From the NCBI GenBank assembly GCA_035620975.1, contig DASPFV010000041.1, forward strand, positions 1 through 17,531: a stretch of DNA of 17,531 nt. Direction: 5' to 3'. Of the stretch, positions 1-7,755 are shown one piece after another; the first letter of the stretch is position 1, and each line of letters begins with the position of its first letter. The position numbers were made by a program, and so were the translations under genes. The notes below the pieces were generated by a model. It was not told the DNA's origin. It ran no database searches and was given only the letters and a program-made list of their open reading frames with translations. The DNA comes from DASPFV01 sp035620975 (GTDB taxonomy: Bacteria > Acidobacteriota > Vicinamibacteria > Vicinamibacterales > 2-12-FULL-66-21).

Positions 1-125
1 AGGCACACCCCTTTCAGCTTCCAGCGTCCGCGTCCACGTCCGGTACGCTCTCGGTTCCTCGAGGCTGGACTGGCAGGGGCGCTGGAGGCCGCGGTGCAAT
101 CGTTGACACCAGGGACGCGAGACGC

Positions 126-3062
126 ATGAAGATTGTCGGACGTACGGCTATTACGATTGCAGCCTCCGCCGCCGCGTACCTCGCTGGATTTACGCTCACC
201 GTCGAGACCCGCCAGGGCGTCGCCGCATCCCGGGCGTCTCAGCAGACGGTTGCGACCGATCCGCCGCCGACCGGGCGCGGCATCGGTGGCCGCGGGCGCA
301 ATCCCTTCGAGGGCGCGGACCTCGGGCCGAAGCCGCCCATCAAGCCGCTCCCGCCGTCGGAATCGCAGAAGCTCTTCATCCTGCCGCCGGGCTACCGGAT
401 GGAGCCCGTGTTGACCGAACCGCGCATCGCCGAGCCGATGCAGATCGCCTTCGACGGCAACGGCCGGATGTTCGTCCTGGAGATTCGCGGCTACATGCAG
501 GATGCGGACGCGACCGGCGAGCTCGATCCCACCGGCCGCATCTCGGTGCACCAGGACACCGACCAGGACGGCGTGTACGACGAGCACCACGTCTTCGTCG
601 ACAAGCTGGTGTTCCCCCGGTTCGTGATGCCGTTCGGCGCCAACAGCGTCCTCACGATGGAATCGAACGCCGACGAGGTCTACCGGTACACCGATACGAA
701 CGGCGATTCGGTGGCTGACCGGAAGGAGCTCTTCGCGACCCGCTTCGGACGATCCGGCAACGTCGAGCACCAGCAGGCCTCGCTCACGTGGGCGATGGAC
801 AACTGGCTGTACAGCACGTACAACGCGTTCAGGATCCGCTGGACCCCCGCCAGGGACAAGGACGGACAGACGCTCACCCTCCGGGAGCCCACCGGCCCGA
901 ACGGCGCCCAGTGGGGCATTACGCAGGACGACGACGGGAAGGTGTGGTTCCAGGGTGGCGCGAGCGGCCTGCCGTCGTACTTCCAGTTCCCCGTCCACTA
1001 CGGGTCCTTCAACCAGCCCGAGCAGCTCGAGCCGGGATTCGAGATCGCCTACGGCTCTGCTGGCGTGGCCGACTACCAGCCGGGGATGGGCTCGGTGCGG
1101 TTGCCCGACCAGACACTCACGCGGGTGACCGGCGCCGCGGGCAACGACATCTACCGCGGCGACCGGCTGCCGAAAGAGCTGCTCGGCGACTATTTCTACG
1201 GCGAGCCCGTCGCGCGCATCGTCCGGCGCATCCGTCCGGTCGTGACCGGAGGCGTCACGCAGCTCAGACAGGTTTATCAATCCGAGCAGGCAGAGTTCAT
1301 CCGCACGCGTGATCACCTGTTCCGCCCCGTCGACATCACGACCGCTCCTGACGGGACGATGTACATCACCGACACCTATCGCGGCATCATCCAGCAGGCG
1401 ACGTGGGTCAATCCCGGCTCGTACCTGCGGGCGAAGGTCGAGCAGTACCAGCTCGACAAGGTGATCCAGCACGGACGGATCTGGCGGCTCACATACGACG
1501 GACTTGAGCGGGACCGGCGGCAGCCGCGCATGCTCGACGAGACGCCCGGCCAGCTCGTCGCCCACCTGAGCCATCCGAACGGCTGGTGGCGCGACACGGC
1601 GCAGCAGCTGATCGTGCTGTCGCAGGATCGCTCGGTCGTGCCCGCGCTCGAGGAGCTGATCCGCACGACGAAGAGCCCGCTGGCGCGCATCCACGCACTC
1701 TGGACGCTGGAGGGCCTGAGCGCCGTGGGCCCCGCGCTGGTCCAGTCCCTGCTCCGCGAGGAGAGCCCGAGGATTCGGATTCACGCCACGCGCGTGAGCG
1801 AGTCGCTCTACAAGGCAGGCGATCGGTCGCTCGTGTCCGACGTCCGGGCACTGACGCAGGACCCGAACCCGGACGTGGCCATCCAGGCCATGCTGACGCT
1901 CAACGTGCTGAGGGTCCCCGGCGTCGAGGAAATCGTGCAGGCCGCGCAGGCGAAGAACCCCGCCCGTGGAGTGCAGGCCGTAGCGCGGCAGATCCTCGCT
2001 GCCCCGGCGGCGGCGTTCGGTCGCGGCGGCCGGGGCCGCGGGCCGGTGTTCACTCCCGGCGAGCTGGACACGATGCAGAAGGGGGACGCGATCTACAAAG
2101 AGCTCTGCTTCTCGTGTCACGGCGACGATGGGCGCGGAACGCCCGAGCCCGGGGCGCCGCTCGGAACGCTCATGGCGCCGTCGCTCGTGGGCTCGTCGCG
2201 CGTGACGGGTCACCGCGACTACGTGATCAAGACGCTGCTGCACGGCCTCCAGGGCCCCGTCGAAGGCCAGACCTACACGGGGGGAGTCATGGCGCCGATG
2301 GGCGCGAACACCGACGAGTGGGTGGCGGCCATCGCGTCCTACGTCCGGAACACGTTCGGGAACGTGGCCTCGTTCGTGCTGCCGGCCGAGGTCGCCCGGA
2401 TCCGCGCCGCGGAGGCGGATCGCCGCGAGCTGTGGACGTTCGACAGCCTGCTGGCGTCGCTCCCGCGGGCGATCCCCGCGCAACCGGCGTGGAGAGCGAC
2501 CGCGAGCCACAACCCGGAGCGTGCGATGGGAGCATTCAGCTTTGCGTCGTGGACGACGGGCGCGCCGCAGGAGCCAGGAATGTGGTTCCAGATCGAGCTG
2601 CCGCAGCCGGCACGGGTGACCGAGATTCAGTTCACCTCTCCAGGCATGGGAGGGGGAGGCGGTCGCGGGCGCGGACGAGGCGGGAGGGGGACGGCAGCCG
2701 CTCCGGCTGGGCCGCAGCCTGCTCCCGCGGATTCACAGGGCTCCAGCGGCGCGGCAGTACCCGCCCAGACCATCAGCTCGCCGCAGGCGCCCGCGGCCGC
2801 TCAGGCCACCGGCCGCGGTCTTGCGCCGTTCACGCCGGCCGGCACCTACCCCCGCGGATACAAAGTCGAGGTGTCGAGCGATGGCAGTTCGTGGAGCACG
2901 ATCGCCGAGGGCCAGGGCCGGGGAGCCCACACGAGCATCGCGTTTGCCCCGGTCACGGCGAAGTTCATCCGCCTGACCCAGACCGCAGCACCGGAGGACA
3001 GCGCCCCGGCCTGGGCCATCCACCGCCTGGTTCTGTACGCGCCGCCGAATGGAGGCCGCTGA
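126..3062 (+). CDS. Exported PVC-type membrane-bound dehydrogenase with HEAT-like, cytochrome c and discoidin-like domains
   Basis: A 978-residue multidomain protein, probably acting outside the cytoplasmic membrane as a sugar or alcohol dehydrogenase that passes electrons to its own heme. The hydrophobic N-terminus (residues about 7-26) looks like a signal peptide or anchor. Residues about 85-470 resemble the beta-propeller 'membrane-bound dehydrogenase' domain of Pirellula/Verrucomicrobium (begins LPPGYRMEPV). Asp-rich loops that may bind calcium lie at D144-G149 and D190-D194. Residues about 515-630 are HEAT-like helices. A class I cytochrome c domain follows, with C661-F-S-C664-H665 and possible Met ligands in GGVMAPMG. 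Residues about 790-978 resemble an F5/8 type C (discoidin) domain, split by a Gly/Arg- then Pro/Ala-rich insert at about 842-902. The start at 126 has AGGGA 10 nt upstream. It converges on the DUF1080 gene with a 35 bp gap. The substrate is unknown; the domain architecture is confident. Confidence 0.88.
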   Translation: MKIVGRTAITIAASAAAYLAGFTLTVETRQGVAASRASQQTVATDPPPTGRGIGGRGRNPFEGADLGPKPPIKPLPPSESQKLFILPPGYRMEPVLTEPRIAEPMQIAFDGNGRMFVLEIRGYMQDADATGELDPTGRISVHQDTDQDGVYDEHHVFVDKLVFPRFVMPFGANSVLTMESNADEVYRYTDTNGDSVADRKELFATRFGRSGNVEHQQASLTWAMDNWLYSTYNAFRIRWTPARDKDGQTLTLREPTGPNGAQWGITQDDDGKVWFQGGASGLPSYFQFPVHYGSFNQPEQLEPGFEIAYGSAGVADYQPGMGSVRLPDQTLTRVTGAAGNDIYRGDRLPKELLGDYFYGEPVARIVRRIRPVVTGGVTQLRQVYQSEQAEFIRTRDHLFRPVDITTAPDGTMYITDTYRGIIQQATWVNPGSYLRAKVEQYQLDKVIQHGRIWRLTYDGLERDRRQPRMLDETPGQLVAHLSHPNGWWRDTAQQLIVLSQDRSVVPALEELIRTTKSPLARIHALWTLEGLSAVGPALVQSLLREESPRIRIHATRVSESLYKAGDRSLVSDVRALTQDPNPDVAIQAMLTLNVLRVPGVEEIVQAAQAKNPARGVQAVARQILAAPAAAFGRGGRGRGPVFTPGELDTMQKGDAIYKELCFSCHGDDGRGTPEPGAPLGTLMAPSLVGSSRVTGHRDYVIKTLLHGLQGPVEGQTYTGGVMAPMGANTDEWVAAIASYVRNTFGNVASFVLPAEVARIRAAEADRRELWTFDSLLASLPRAIPAQPAWRATASHNPERAMGAFSFASWTTGAPQEPGMWFQIELPQPARVTEIQFTSPGMGGGGGRGRGRGGRGTAAAPAGPQPAPADSQGSSGAAVPAQTISSPQAPAAAQATGRGLAPFTPAGTYPRGYKVEVSSDGSSWSTIAEGQGRGAHTSIAFAPVTAKFIRLTQTAAPEDSAPAWAIHRLVLYAPPNGGR

Positions 3063-3069
3063 TTGCCCC

Positions 3070-3084
3070 GCCTGTGCGGCAGGC
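3070..3084. terminator. Small hairpin between convergent genes
   Basis: GCCTG (3070-3074) pairs with CAGGC (3080-3084) across a 5-nt loop, in the 35 bp between two convergent stop codons. There is no T tract, so a bidirectional terminator is only a weak inference. Confidence 0.25.
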
Positions 3085-3097
3085 AGCGGTCAGGACA

Positions 3098-3955
3098 CTA
3101 GAGCTTCTTGAGATAGACGTTGCGGAACTCGATCTTCATCGGCGGCCCCGTGTGGATCTGGAAGCCGATGAGTCCCTTCAACGCGCGGTTCTTCGCATCG
3201 TCGTCCACGACGAGCGCGGTGACGTGGCCGTTCACGATGTTCACCAGCGTGGCGCCGCGCGCGATGATGTGAACGTCGTTCCACTCTGCAGACTTGATGA
3301 TGGCCTTGAGCTCGTCGGCGTTGCGTTCGAGGCTGCCGATGGTCTTCTTGGCGCCGTCGGGACCGACGTAGGAGGCGACGCCGCGCGGCGCGAGGAACCC
3401 GCGTGGACCCCGCTCCTCGTAGATCATCCCCGTGAAGCGGTTGTCGAAGTCGATGTCAGCCTGGTAGCCCTTCAGGACCCACCGGCCCTGGATCCTTGCA
3501 TCCCCCCGGCCGGACGGCGTGCCCTGCGGCAGGTGCGTGCTCCTGAACTGGATGCCGCTGTTCGTGGCATTCATGCGGAACTGGACCTTCAGCTCGAAGT
3601 CGGCCGGCTCGCCGCCGCGCCAGATGAGGAACGTGTTCTCCTTGAGCGGGTTCGCGGCCGTGGTCTCGCCGACAATGGCGCCGTCGGCGGCCTTCCAGTA
3701 CGCCCGATCGCCCTCCCAGCCCTCGAGCGACGTGCCGTCGAAGATCGACGCGAATCCCTCCCGGTCCTCGAGATTCAACGGCGCAGGCCCGCCGAATCCG
3801 CCGCCGCGGCCCTGTCCGCGACCTTCACCGCGCCCCTGCGCGGCCGGCTGGCCGGCGGGCGGCTGCTGCTGAGCGGGCGACTGGGTCGCGGTCGACACCG
3901 CGAGGCTGGCGAGCGCGATTACGGCCGTCATCGCTCCAAAGAAGCTCCTCCACAT
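3098..3955 (-). CDS. Exported DUF1080 / 3-keto-disaccharide hydrolase family protein
   Basis: 285 residues. An N-terminal signal peptide (about 1-24) is followed by a Gln/Pro and Gly/Arg-rich linker (residues 25-58, with GRGEGRGQGRGGG). The rest is a DUF1080 (PF06439) beta-sandwich. Recognisable family blocks are FDGTSLEGW (72-80), NSGIQFRS (132-139), GYQADI (163-168) and the C-terminal GFQIHTGPPMKIEFRNVYLK. Some family members hydrolyse 3-keto-glycosides made by Gfo/Idh-type or other glycoside-3-dehydrogenases. That fits its place as last gene of an operon with an oxidoreductase and a sugar isomerase. The start at 3955 was chosen because it begins the signal peptide and has a perfect AGGAGG 7 nt upstream; a longer in-frame reading upstream runs into the intergenic hairpin and lacks homology. 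Exact substrate unknown. Confidence 0.88.
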   Translation of the reverse strand: MWRSFFGAMTAVIALASLAVSTATQSPAQQQPPAGQPAAQGRGEGRGQGRGGGFGGPAPLNLEDREGFASIFDGTSLEGWEGDRAYWKAADGAIVGETTAANPLKENTFLIWRGGEPADFELKVQFRMNATNSGIQFRSTHLPQGTPSGRGDARIQGRWVLKGYQADIDFDNRFTGMIYEERGPRGFLAPRGVASYVGPDGAKKTIGSLERNADELKAIIKSAEWNDVHIIARGATLVNIVNGHVTALVVDDDAKNRALKGLIGFQIHTGPPMKIEFRNVYLKKL

Positions 3956-3962
3956 CGCTGGT

Positions 3963-3968
3963 CCTCCT
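3963..3968 (-). promoter_or_regulatory. Shine-Dalgarno fixing the DUF1080 start
   Basis: Perfect AGGAGG on the minus strand, 7 nt before the ATG at 3955. It rejects the longer upstream reading of the same frame. Confidence 0.85.
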
Positions 3969-3982
3969 GCACAGTCCGGCGT

Positions 3983-4067
3983 GAATCCGCGTTCATCCAC
4001 CTTCGCCCGGTGGGCTACGGTGGACGAGTCCGCGACCCGTGAAGCCCGAATCCGCGCTGAATCCGCG
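3983..4067. repeat. Three copies of GAATCCGCG around an intergenic hairpin
   Basis: GAATCCGCG occurs at 3983-3991, 4048-4056 and 4059-4067. The last two are adjacent (11-bp period) and end just beyond the stop of the oxidoreductase gene. Between copies 1 and 2 lies a symmetric hairpin: TCCACC (3996-4001) with GGTGGA (4019-4024), and GCCC (4005-4008) with GGGC (4012-4015), separated by 3x3 nt internal loops and closed by a triloop. It lies upstream of the DUF1080 ribosome binding site, so it could affect processing or stability of the operon mRNA. Function is unproven. Confidence 0.55.
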
Positions 4068-4068
4068 C

Positions 4069-5208
4069 CTACCCGCGGCCGACCTTCTCCCACTGCCTGG
4101 TCTGCGCCGAGCGCAGGACCGCGTCCGTGACGTAATCCGTCGCCAGGCCGTCGCGGAACGTGGGGGCGAGGCTCTTCCCCTCGGCAGCGGCCTGCACGAA
4201 CTCCGCGAACTGGTGGACGAACGTGTGCTCGTACCCGATCTGCAGCCCGGGGACCCACCAGCGCTTCATGTAGGGGTGATCGCCGTCGGTGACGTGGACG
4301 TTCCGCCAGCCGCGGGTGCGGCCCTCGTCGCGATGGTCGAAGAACTGGAGGCGATGCAGATCGTGCAGATCCCAGAACGCCGACGCGTGCTCGCCGTTGA
4401 TCTCGAGCGTGTAAAGCGCCTTGTGGCCGCGTGCGTACCGGGTCGCCTCGAACGTCGCGAGTGAGCCGTTCTCGAACCGGCACAGGAACGAGCTGGCGTC
4501 ATCGATGCCGACCGGCTGCACCTTCCCGGTCAGCGTGTGCTTGCGCTCTTTGATGAACGTCTCGGTCATCGCGGTGACGTCGGTGATGGGGCCGTTCAGC
4601 CAGAGCGCCGTGTCGATGTTGTGAGCGAGCAGGTCGCCGGTGACGCCGCTGCCGGCCACGGCGAGGTCGAGCCGCCACAGCCCTTCACCGCCCTGCGGGA
4701 GGTCCTGGGAGATCGTCCAGTCCTGGAGGAACTTGGCGCGGTAGTGGAAGATTCGCCCGAACCGCCCTTCGTCGAGCAGCTGCCTGATCAGCGCGACGGC
4801 CGGGACGCGCCGGTAGTTGTACCAGACGGTGTTCGGCACGCCGGCCGACTCGACGGCTTGGACCATGGCCTGTGCCTCGGCCGCCGTGCGGCCGAGCGGC
4901 TTCTCGCACATCACCATCTTGCCGGCCTTCGCAGCGGCCAGGGCGATCTCCTGGTGCGTGTCGTTCGGGCTGGCGATGTCGACGACGTCAACGTCCTTGC
5001 GCGCGACGAGGGCCCGCCAGTCGGTCTCGTGACTTTCGTACCCCCAGTTCGCCGCGAACGCCCTGGCGCGGTCCGCGTTGCGCGCCGCAATCGCCTTCAA
5101 CACCGGCTTGTACGGCAGATCGAAGTACCGCGGCGCCTGAAGGAACGCGTTCGAGTGGGTCCGCCCCATGAAGCCGTAGCCCACGAGGCCGATGTTCAGC
5201 GTCTTCAT
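4069..5208 (-). CDS. Gfo/Idh/MocA family NAD(P)-dependent oxidoreductase
   Basis: 379 residues, cytoplasmic. The Rossmann fold starts at the N-terminus with GYGFMG (residues 10-15). The family signature EKPLGR has E102-K103-P104, with Lys103 the usual catalytic/cofactor lysine. GDLLAHNID gives D192, H196 and D199, where His196 corresponds to the catalytic histidine position of inositol dehydrogenase-like enzymes. NYR at 131-133 is also typical. The family oxidises or reduces sugar or inositol hydroxyls. With DUF1080 downstream (113 bp) and a sugar isomerase upstream (72 bp), a role in 3-keto-sugar metabolism is inferred. The start at 5208 (MKTLNIGLVG) begins directly at the Rossmann beta-strand and has AGGAG 10 nt upstream. 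An alternative ATG 12 codons upstream adds only non-conserved residues. Substrate and cofactor preference cannot be read from sequence. Confidence 0.9.
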   Translation of the reverse strand: MKTLNIGLVGYGFMGRTHSNAFLQAPRYFDLPYKPVLKAIAARNADRARAFAANWGYESHETDWRALVARKDVDVVDIASPNDTHQEIALAAAKAGKMVMCEKPLGRTAAEAQAMVQAVESAGVPNTVWYNYRRVPAVALIRQLLDEGRFGRIFHYRAKFLQDWTISQDLPQGGEGLWRLDLAVAGSGVTGDLLAHNIDTALWLNGPITDVTAMTETFIKERKHTLTGKVQPVGIDDASSFLCRFENGSLATFEATRYARGHKALYTLEINGEHASAFWDLHDLHRLQFFDHRDEGRTRGWRNVHVTDGDHPYMKRWWVPGLQIGYEHTFVHQFAEFVQAAAEGKSLAPTFRDGLATDYVTDAVLRSAQTRQWEKVGRG

Positions 5209-5218
5209 TCTCAAGATG

Positions 5219-5223
5219 CTCCT
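5219..5223 (-). promoter_or_regulatory. Shine-Dalgarno favouring the internal start of the oxidoreductase
   Basis: AGGAG on the minus strand with a 10-nt spacer to the ATG at 5208. It lies inside the 12 extra codons of the longer alternative, arguing for the shorter protein. Confidence 0.55.
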
Positions 5224-5280
5224 GATCAGACGGTCCGGAACCACAGCTCACGATCACTCGGGTCGCTCGGGGACGCGGAC

Positions 5281-6321
5281 TCAGTCCCAGCCGTGTGCAT
5301 TCCGCACGGCCACCATGACGCCCAGGATGTCGTTCCAGGTCTTCTGCTGCGTCATCACGTCGTTGGGGAACATGCAGCCGTCCCAGCAGATGTGCCGGAA
5401 TGCGCGGGTCACCTTCCCCTCCTCGTCGCGCAGCCAGAAACCGGCGTGGTGGGCGACGTCGAGCTTTCCGTTCGGGTCGAAGGGCAGGCAGTGGCGCCCG
5501 GTCTTGTCGTGCGACCCGGATCCCTTCACCGTGGCGTCGTTCTGCGCGACATGGAAGTCGATGGTCCACGGCCGCAGCGCGCGGGTCATCGTCCGCAGGG
5601 CGTCGTCGAGCGCGGCCCGGCTGGACCAGTCGAATCCTTCGGGGAGGATGCGGTCCTCTGGCGCGTTGTAGCCCATCGTGAACAGGAGCGTGTGCGCCAT
5701 GTCGGCCTGGAAGCCGAGCGTCTGAGGGCGGTTCACCATCTCGAGCAGCTCGACGTTGCGCCGCCAGCTGTGCATGCCGCCCCAGCAGATTTCCCCTTCG
5801 GCCGCGAGCCGCTCGCCGGACTCCTCCGCGACGTCGCACGCCTGACGGAAGGTCTCGGCGATCTTCTTCTGGTTGCCCGCGGGATCTTTCGCCCATTCCG
5901 CCGGGCCGGCTGCCGAGTCGATCCGGATCACGCCATACGTCCTGACGCCGTGGTCGCGGAGCACCTTGCCGATCCGGCAGGCCTTGCGCACCTGCGTGAC
6001 GAACGCCTGGCGTTCGTCCGTGCTCCCCATCGCGGATCCGCCGCCCGTGGGAGGCCAGACGGGCGCGACCAGGGAGCCGACCGCCAGGTGTCTGGAAGCG
6101 ATCTTGTCGCCCAGCCGCTTGAGGTCGTCGTCGGACGCGTCGATGCTGACGTGAGGGTCGAAGAGGAAGAGATCGACGCCGTCGAAGCGCGCGCCGTCGA
6201 CCCGGGCGGCGGCCGTCAGGTCCAGCATCGTATCGAGGTCGATGGCCGGCTCGGCGCCAGGGCCACCTTTGCCGACGAGGCCGGGCCACATCGCGTTGTG
6301 CAGGGCGGGGTACTTGGGCAT
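5281..6321 (-). CDS. Sugar phosphate isomerase/epimerase (xylose isomerase-like TIM barrel)
   Basis: 346 residues, cytoplasmic, of the AP-endonuclease-2/xylose isomerase-like TIM-barrel superfamily (COG1082 type). Candidate metal and catalytic residues sit where barrel strands end: E175/E177 (AEGEICWGG), D207 and H210 (ADMAHT), D255 and H257 (IDFHVAQND), and H290/H291 and D314 (CWDGC). Family enzymes isomerise or epimerise free or phosphorylated keto-sugars using a divalent metal. It is the second gene of the minus-strand sugar operon, 124 bp after the cupin isomerase. The start at 6321 is preceded by AGAGGA about 6 nt upstream, which abuts the heptanucleotide repeat array. The exact substrate cannot be inferred; partnership with the downstream Gfo/Idh oxidoreductase is a common arrangement in such operons. 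Confidence 0.85.
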   Translation of the reverse strand: MPKYPALHNAMWPGLVGKGGPGAEPAIDLDTMLDLTAAARVDGARFDGVDLFLFDPHVSIDASDDDLKRLGDKIASRHLAVGSLVAPVWPPTGGGSAMGSTDERQAFVTQVRKACRIGKVLRDHGVRTYGVIRIDSAAGPAEWAKDPAGNQKKIAETFRQACDVAEESGERLAAEGEICWGGMHSWRRNVELLEMVNRPQTLGFQADMAHTLLFTMGYNAPEDRILPEGFDWSSRAALDDALRTMTRALRPWTIDFHVAQNDATVKGSGSHDKTGRHCLPFDPNGKLDVAHHAGFWLRDEEGKVTRAFRHICWDGCMFPNDVMTQQKTWNDILGVMVAVRNAHGWD

Positions 6322-6336
6322 GGATGTTCCTCTATG

Positions 6337-6416
6337 GGCTATCGGCTCTAGGCTCTGGGCTCTAGCTGGCTCTGGGCTCTGGGCTCTGGGCTCTGGGCTC
6401 TAGGCTCTGGGCTTTC
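6337..6416. repeat. Heptanucleotide tandem repeat (GGCTCTR)n
   Basis: Nine exact units of GGCTCTG or GGCTCTA: three at 6344-6364, then a 3-nt GCT insertion, then six at 6368-6409. Degenerate units flank both ends (GGCTATC at 6337, GGCTTTC at 6410). The array fills most of the 124 bp between the cupin isomerase stop and the next gene, and its promoter-distal end on the minus strand runs into the AGAGGA ribosome binding site. It resembles short tandemly repeated repetitive sequences of heptamer type known from cyanobacteria. Confidence 0.95.
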
Positions 6417-6445
6417 GGCGGAGCGTTCTTTCCCATCCTGCGGCG

Positions 6446-7660
6446 TCAGCGGCGCAGGGCTTCGGCTTCGGGGTTCCCCGGGCCGAAGTGCTTCAGGATG
6501 ACGAGCGGATCCGCGTCGCTCAGGTTCTCGATCCGCACGCCGGCGCGGGCCGCCTCGGCCGTCACGAACAGCTCGTCTTCCGTCATCTGTCCGAACCGGA
6601 TCATCGAGGGCGTCGAGACGGCGAGCCTGCCGAATCGGCCGTAGCCCTGGGTCAGGATGATGCCGTAGGCCGCGGCATCCTTGATGGTCGCCGTCCGCTT
6701 CGGCAGGATCGTGAGCTCCTTGGCCGAGTACCAGCCGGTGCCGTAGCAGACCCACTGCTCGCGATAGCCCTCGCTTTCGGTCTCGGCAAACGACCGGACC
6801 GGCTTCGGGAAGAGCCGGTTGCTTTCGGCGAAGCGCGGGTTGACGTTCGCCTCCCAGTCGAGCAGCTCCACCAGGTAGTCGAGATCGTGGTGGTGTTCGG
6901 GCAGCACGTCCTTGGTCATCAGATCCCACGGGACGATCCGGCCGTCGACCTCGGACTGGAACATCGCGAACACGTCGCTGTTGACCTGGGGCTCGTAGGT
7001 CACGAGCGAGCCCGGCGCGTGCAGGATGCAGGGATCGATCTGCCAGCCCGTGCCCGGCTGCAGCCGGAAGGCCCGCGACAGGTCGAGAATGCCGTTGTCT
7101 CCCTTGTTCCAGTTCTCCAGGCAGCGGCGGACGTCCGCCTTCGTGGTCCCGGGCTCGAGCCCCATGAACGTATACGGGAAGTCGTTGAACGTCTCGTTGT
7201 ACTGCGGCGGAAAGTAGTACGCCTCGGGCTTGCCGCGACGGCCAAGGAGCTTCGCCTGCGCGTCGCTCTGGTGCATGTGGTGCGGAATCGGCCCGAGGTT
7301 GTCGAAGAACTTGCAGAGCAGGTTCCACCCCTTCTCCCGTTCCATGACGTCGGCGCCGAGGAGCAGGTCGCCCGCGCGCTCGACCGCGTCCTTCAGCAGG
7401 AAGCGTGAGCCGTCGCTCGCACGGGCGTAACTGAGGCCTTCGTCGGCCGGCGTTCCGGGCCCGTTGTCCGCGTTGGTCGTCGACGAGAACCAGCGCTCGT
7501 TGATGCCGCCCCGGTGTCCGCCGAGCGCGTAGACGTCGTCGGGATGCAGCTTGAGCCGGCGGCCGGGGACCATGAACGAGCGCGGCACCCAGGCGGGCTC
7601 CAGCCTGAGCAGTCCGCCGCTTTCATCCAGGGCGCGTTGAACCTGTGCACGATCGACCAT
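6446..7660 (-). CDS. Class I phosphomannose-isomerase-like cupin enzyme
   Basis: 404 residues, cytoplasmic. The middle region aligns in layout with class I mannose-6-phosphate isomerases (ManA). IPHHMHQSD (H127, H128, H130) and GKPEAYY (E146) look like the metal ligands, YTFMGLEPGTTKADV (163-177) matches the family's GL-PG-T block, and CILHAPG supplies H214. The C-terminal part (about 320-404) looks like a second cupin-like lobe. The N-terminal about 100 residues are divergent from typical ManA, so the sugar may not be mannose-6-phosphate. It is the first gene of the sugar operon, so an aldose-ketose isomerase role is inferred. The start at 7660 has AAGGA 6 nt upstream. A TTGAAA/TATCGT promoter candidate lies upstream. 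Confidence is good for the fold, moderate for the reaction. Confidence 0.78.
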   Translation of the reverse strand: MVDRAQVQRALDESGGLLRLEPAWVPRSFMVPGRRLKLHPDDVYALGGHRGGINERWFSSTTNADNGPGTPADEGLSYARASDGSRFLLKDAVERAGDLLLGADVMEREKGWNLLCKFFDNLGPIPHHMHQSDAQAKLLGRRGKPEAYYFPPQYNETFNDFPYTFMGLEPGTTKADVRRCLENWNKGDNGILDLSRAFRLQPGTGWQIDPCILHAPGSLVTYEPQVNSDVFAMFQSEVDGRIVPWDLMTKDVLPEHHHDLDYLVELLDWEANVNPRFAESNRLFPKPVRSFAETESEGYREQWVCYGTGWYSAKELTILPKRTATIKDAAAYGIILTQGYGRFGRLAVSTPSMIRFGQMTEDELFVTAEAARAGVRIENLSDADPLVILKHFGPGNPEAEALRR

Positions 7661-7704
7661 CGAGTGTCCTTTTTCGTCGCGAGCGGGACCAGCGTGAGGC
7701 AGCG

Positions 7705-7734
7705 ACGATACCTTTCCGCCGCGCGCGGTTTCAA
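7705..7734 (-). promoter_or_regulatory. Candidate sigma70 promoter of the sugar operon
   Basis: Minus-strand TTGAAA (7729-7734, 5/6 match to -35) and TATCGT (7705-7710, 4/6 match to -10), with an 18-nt spacer. The predicted start of transcription near 7698 gives a 5' leader of about 38 nt before the ATG at 7660. Confidence 0.45.
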
Positions 7735-7755
7735 GCGCATTCCTCGAAGCCGATC

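Noticed and set aside
103..108. TTGACA, perfect -35 consensus before the first gene
   Set aside because: A matching -10 box would fall at or after the start codon at 126, and no such box is seen there.
1586..4042. Long plus-strand open frame of 818 codons
   Set aside because: It overlaps the dehydrogenase gene in another frame and runs antisense through the DUF1080 gene. The translation is Arg/Ala/Gly-rich with no family motifs; this is a high-GC shadow frame.
4537..6351. Plus-strand open frame of 604 codons antisense to the oxidoreductase and isomerase
   Set aside because: The opposite strand carries two well-motivated enzymes with ribosome sites. The antisense translation has no recognisable domain.
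6337..6416. Heptamer array as a CRISPR array
   Set aside because: Units are 7 bp and contiguous, without spacers, and no cas genes are present.
6348..7328. Minus-strand frame reading through the heptamer array as PEPRAQS-type repeats
   Set aside because: It is out of frame with the cupin isomerase, whose own frame shows conserved family motifs and ends at 6446. No start signal supports it.
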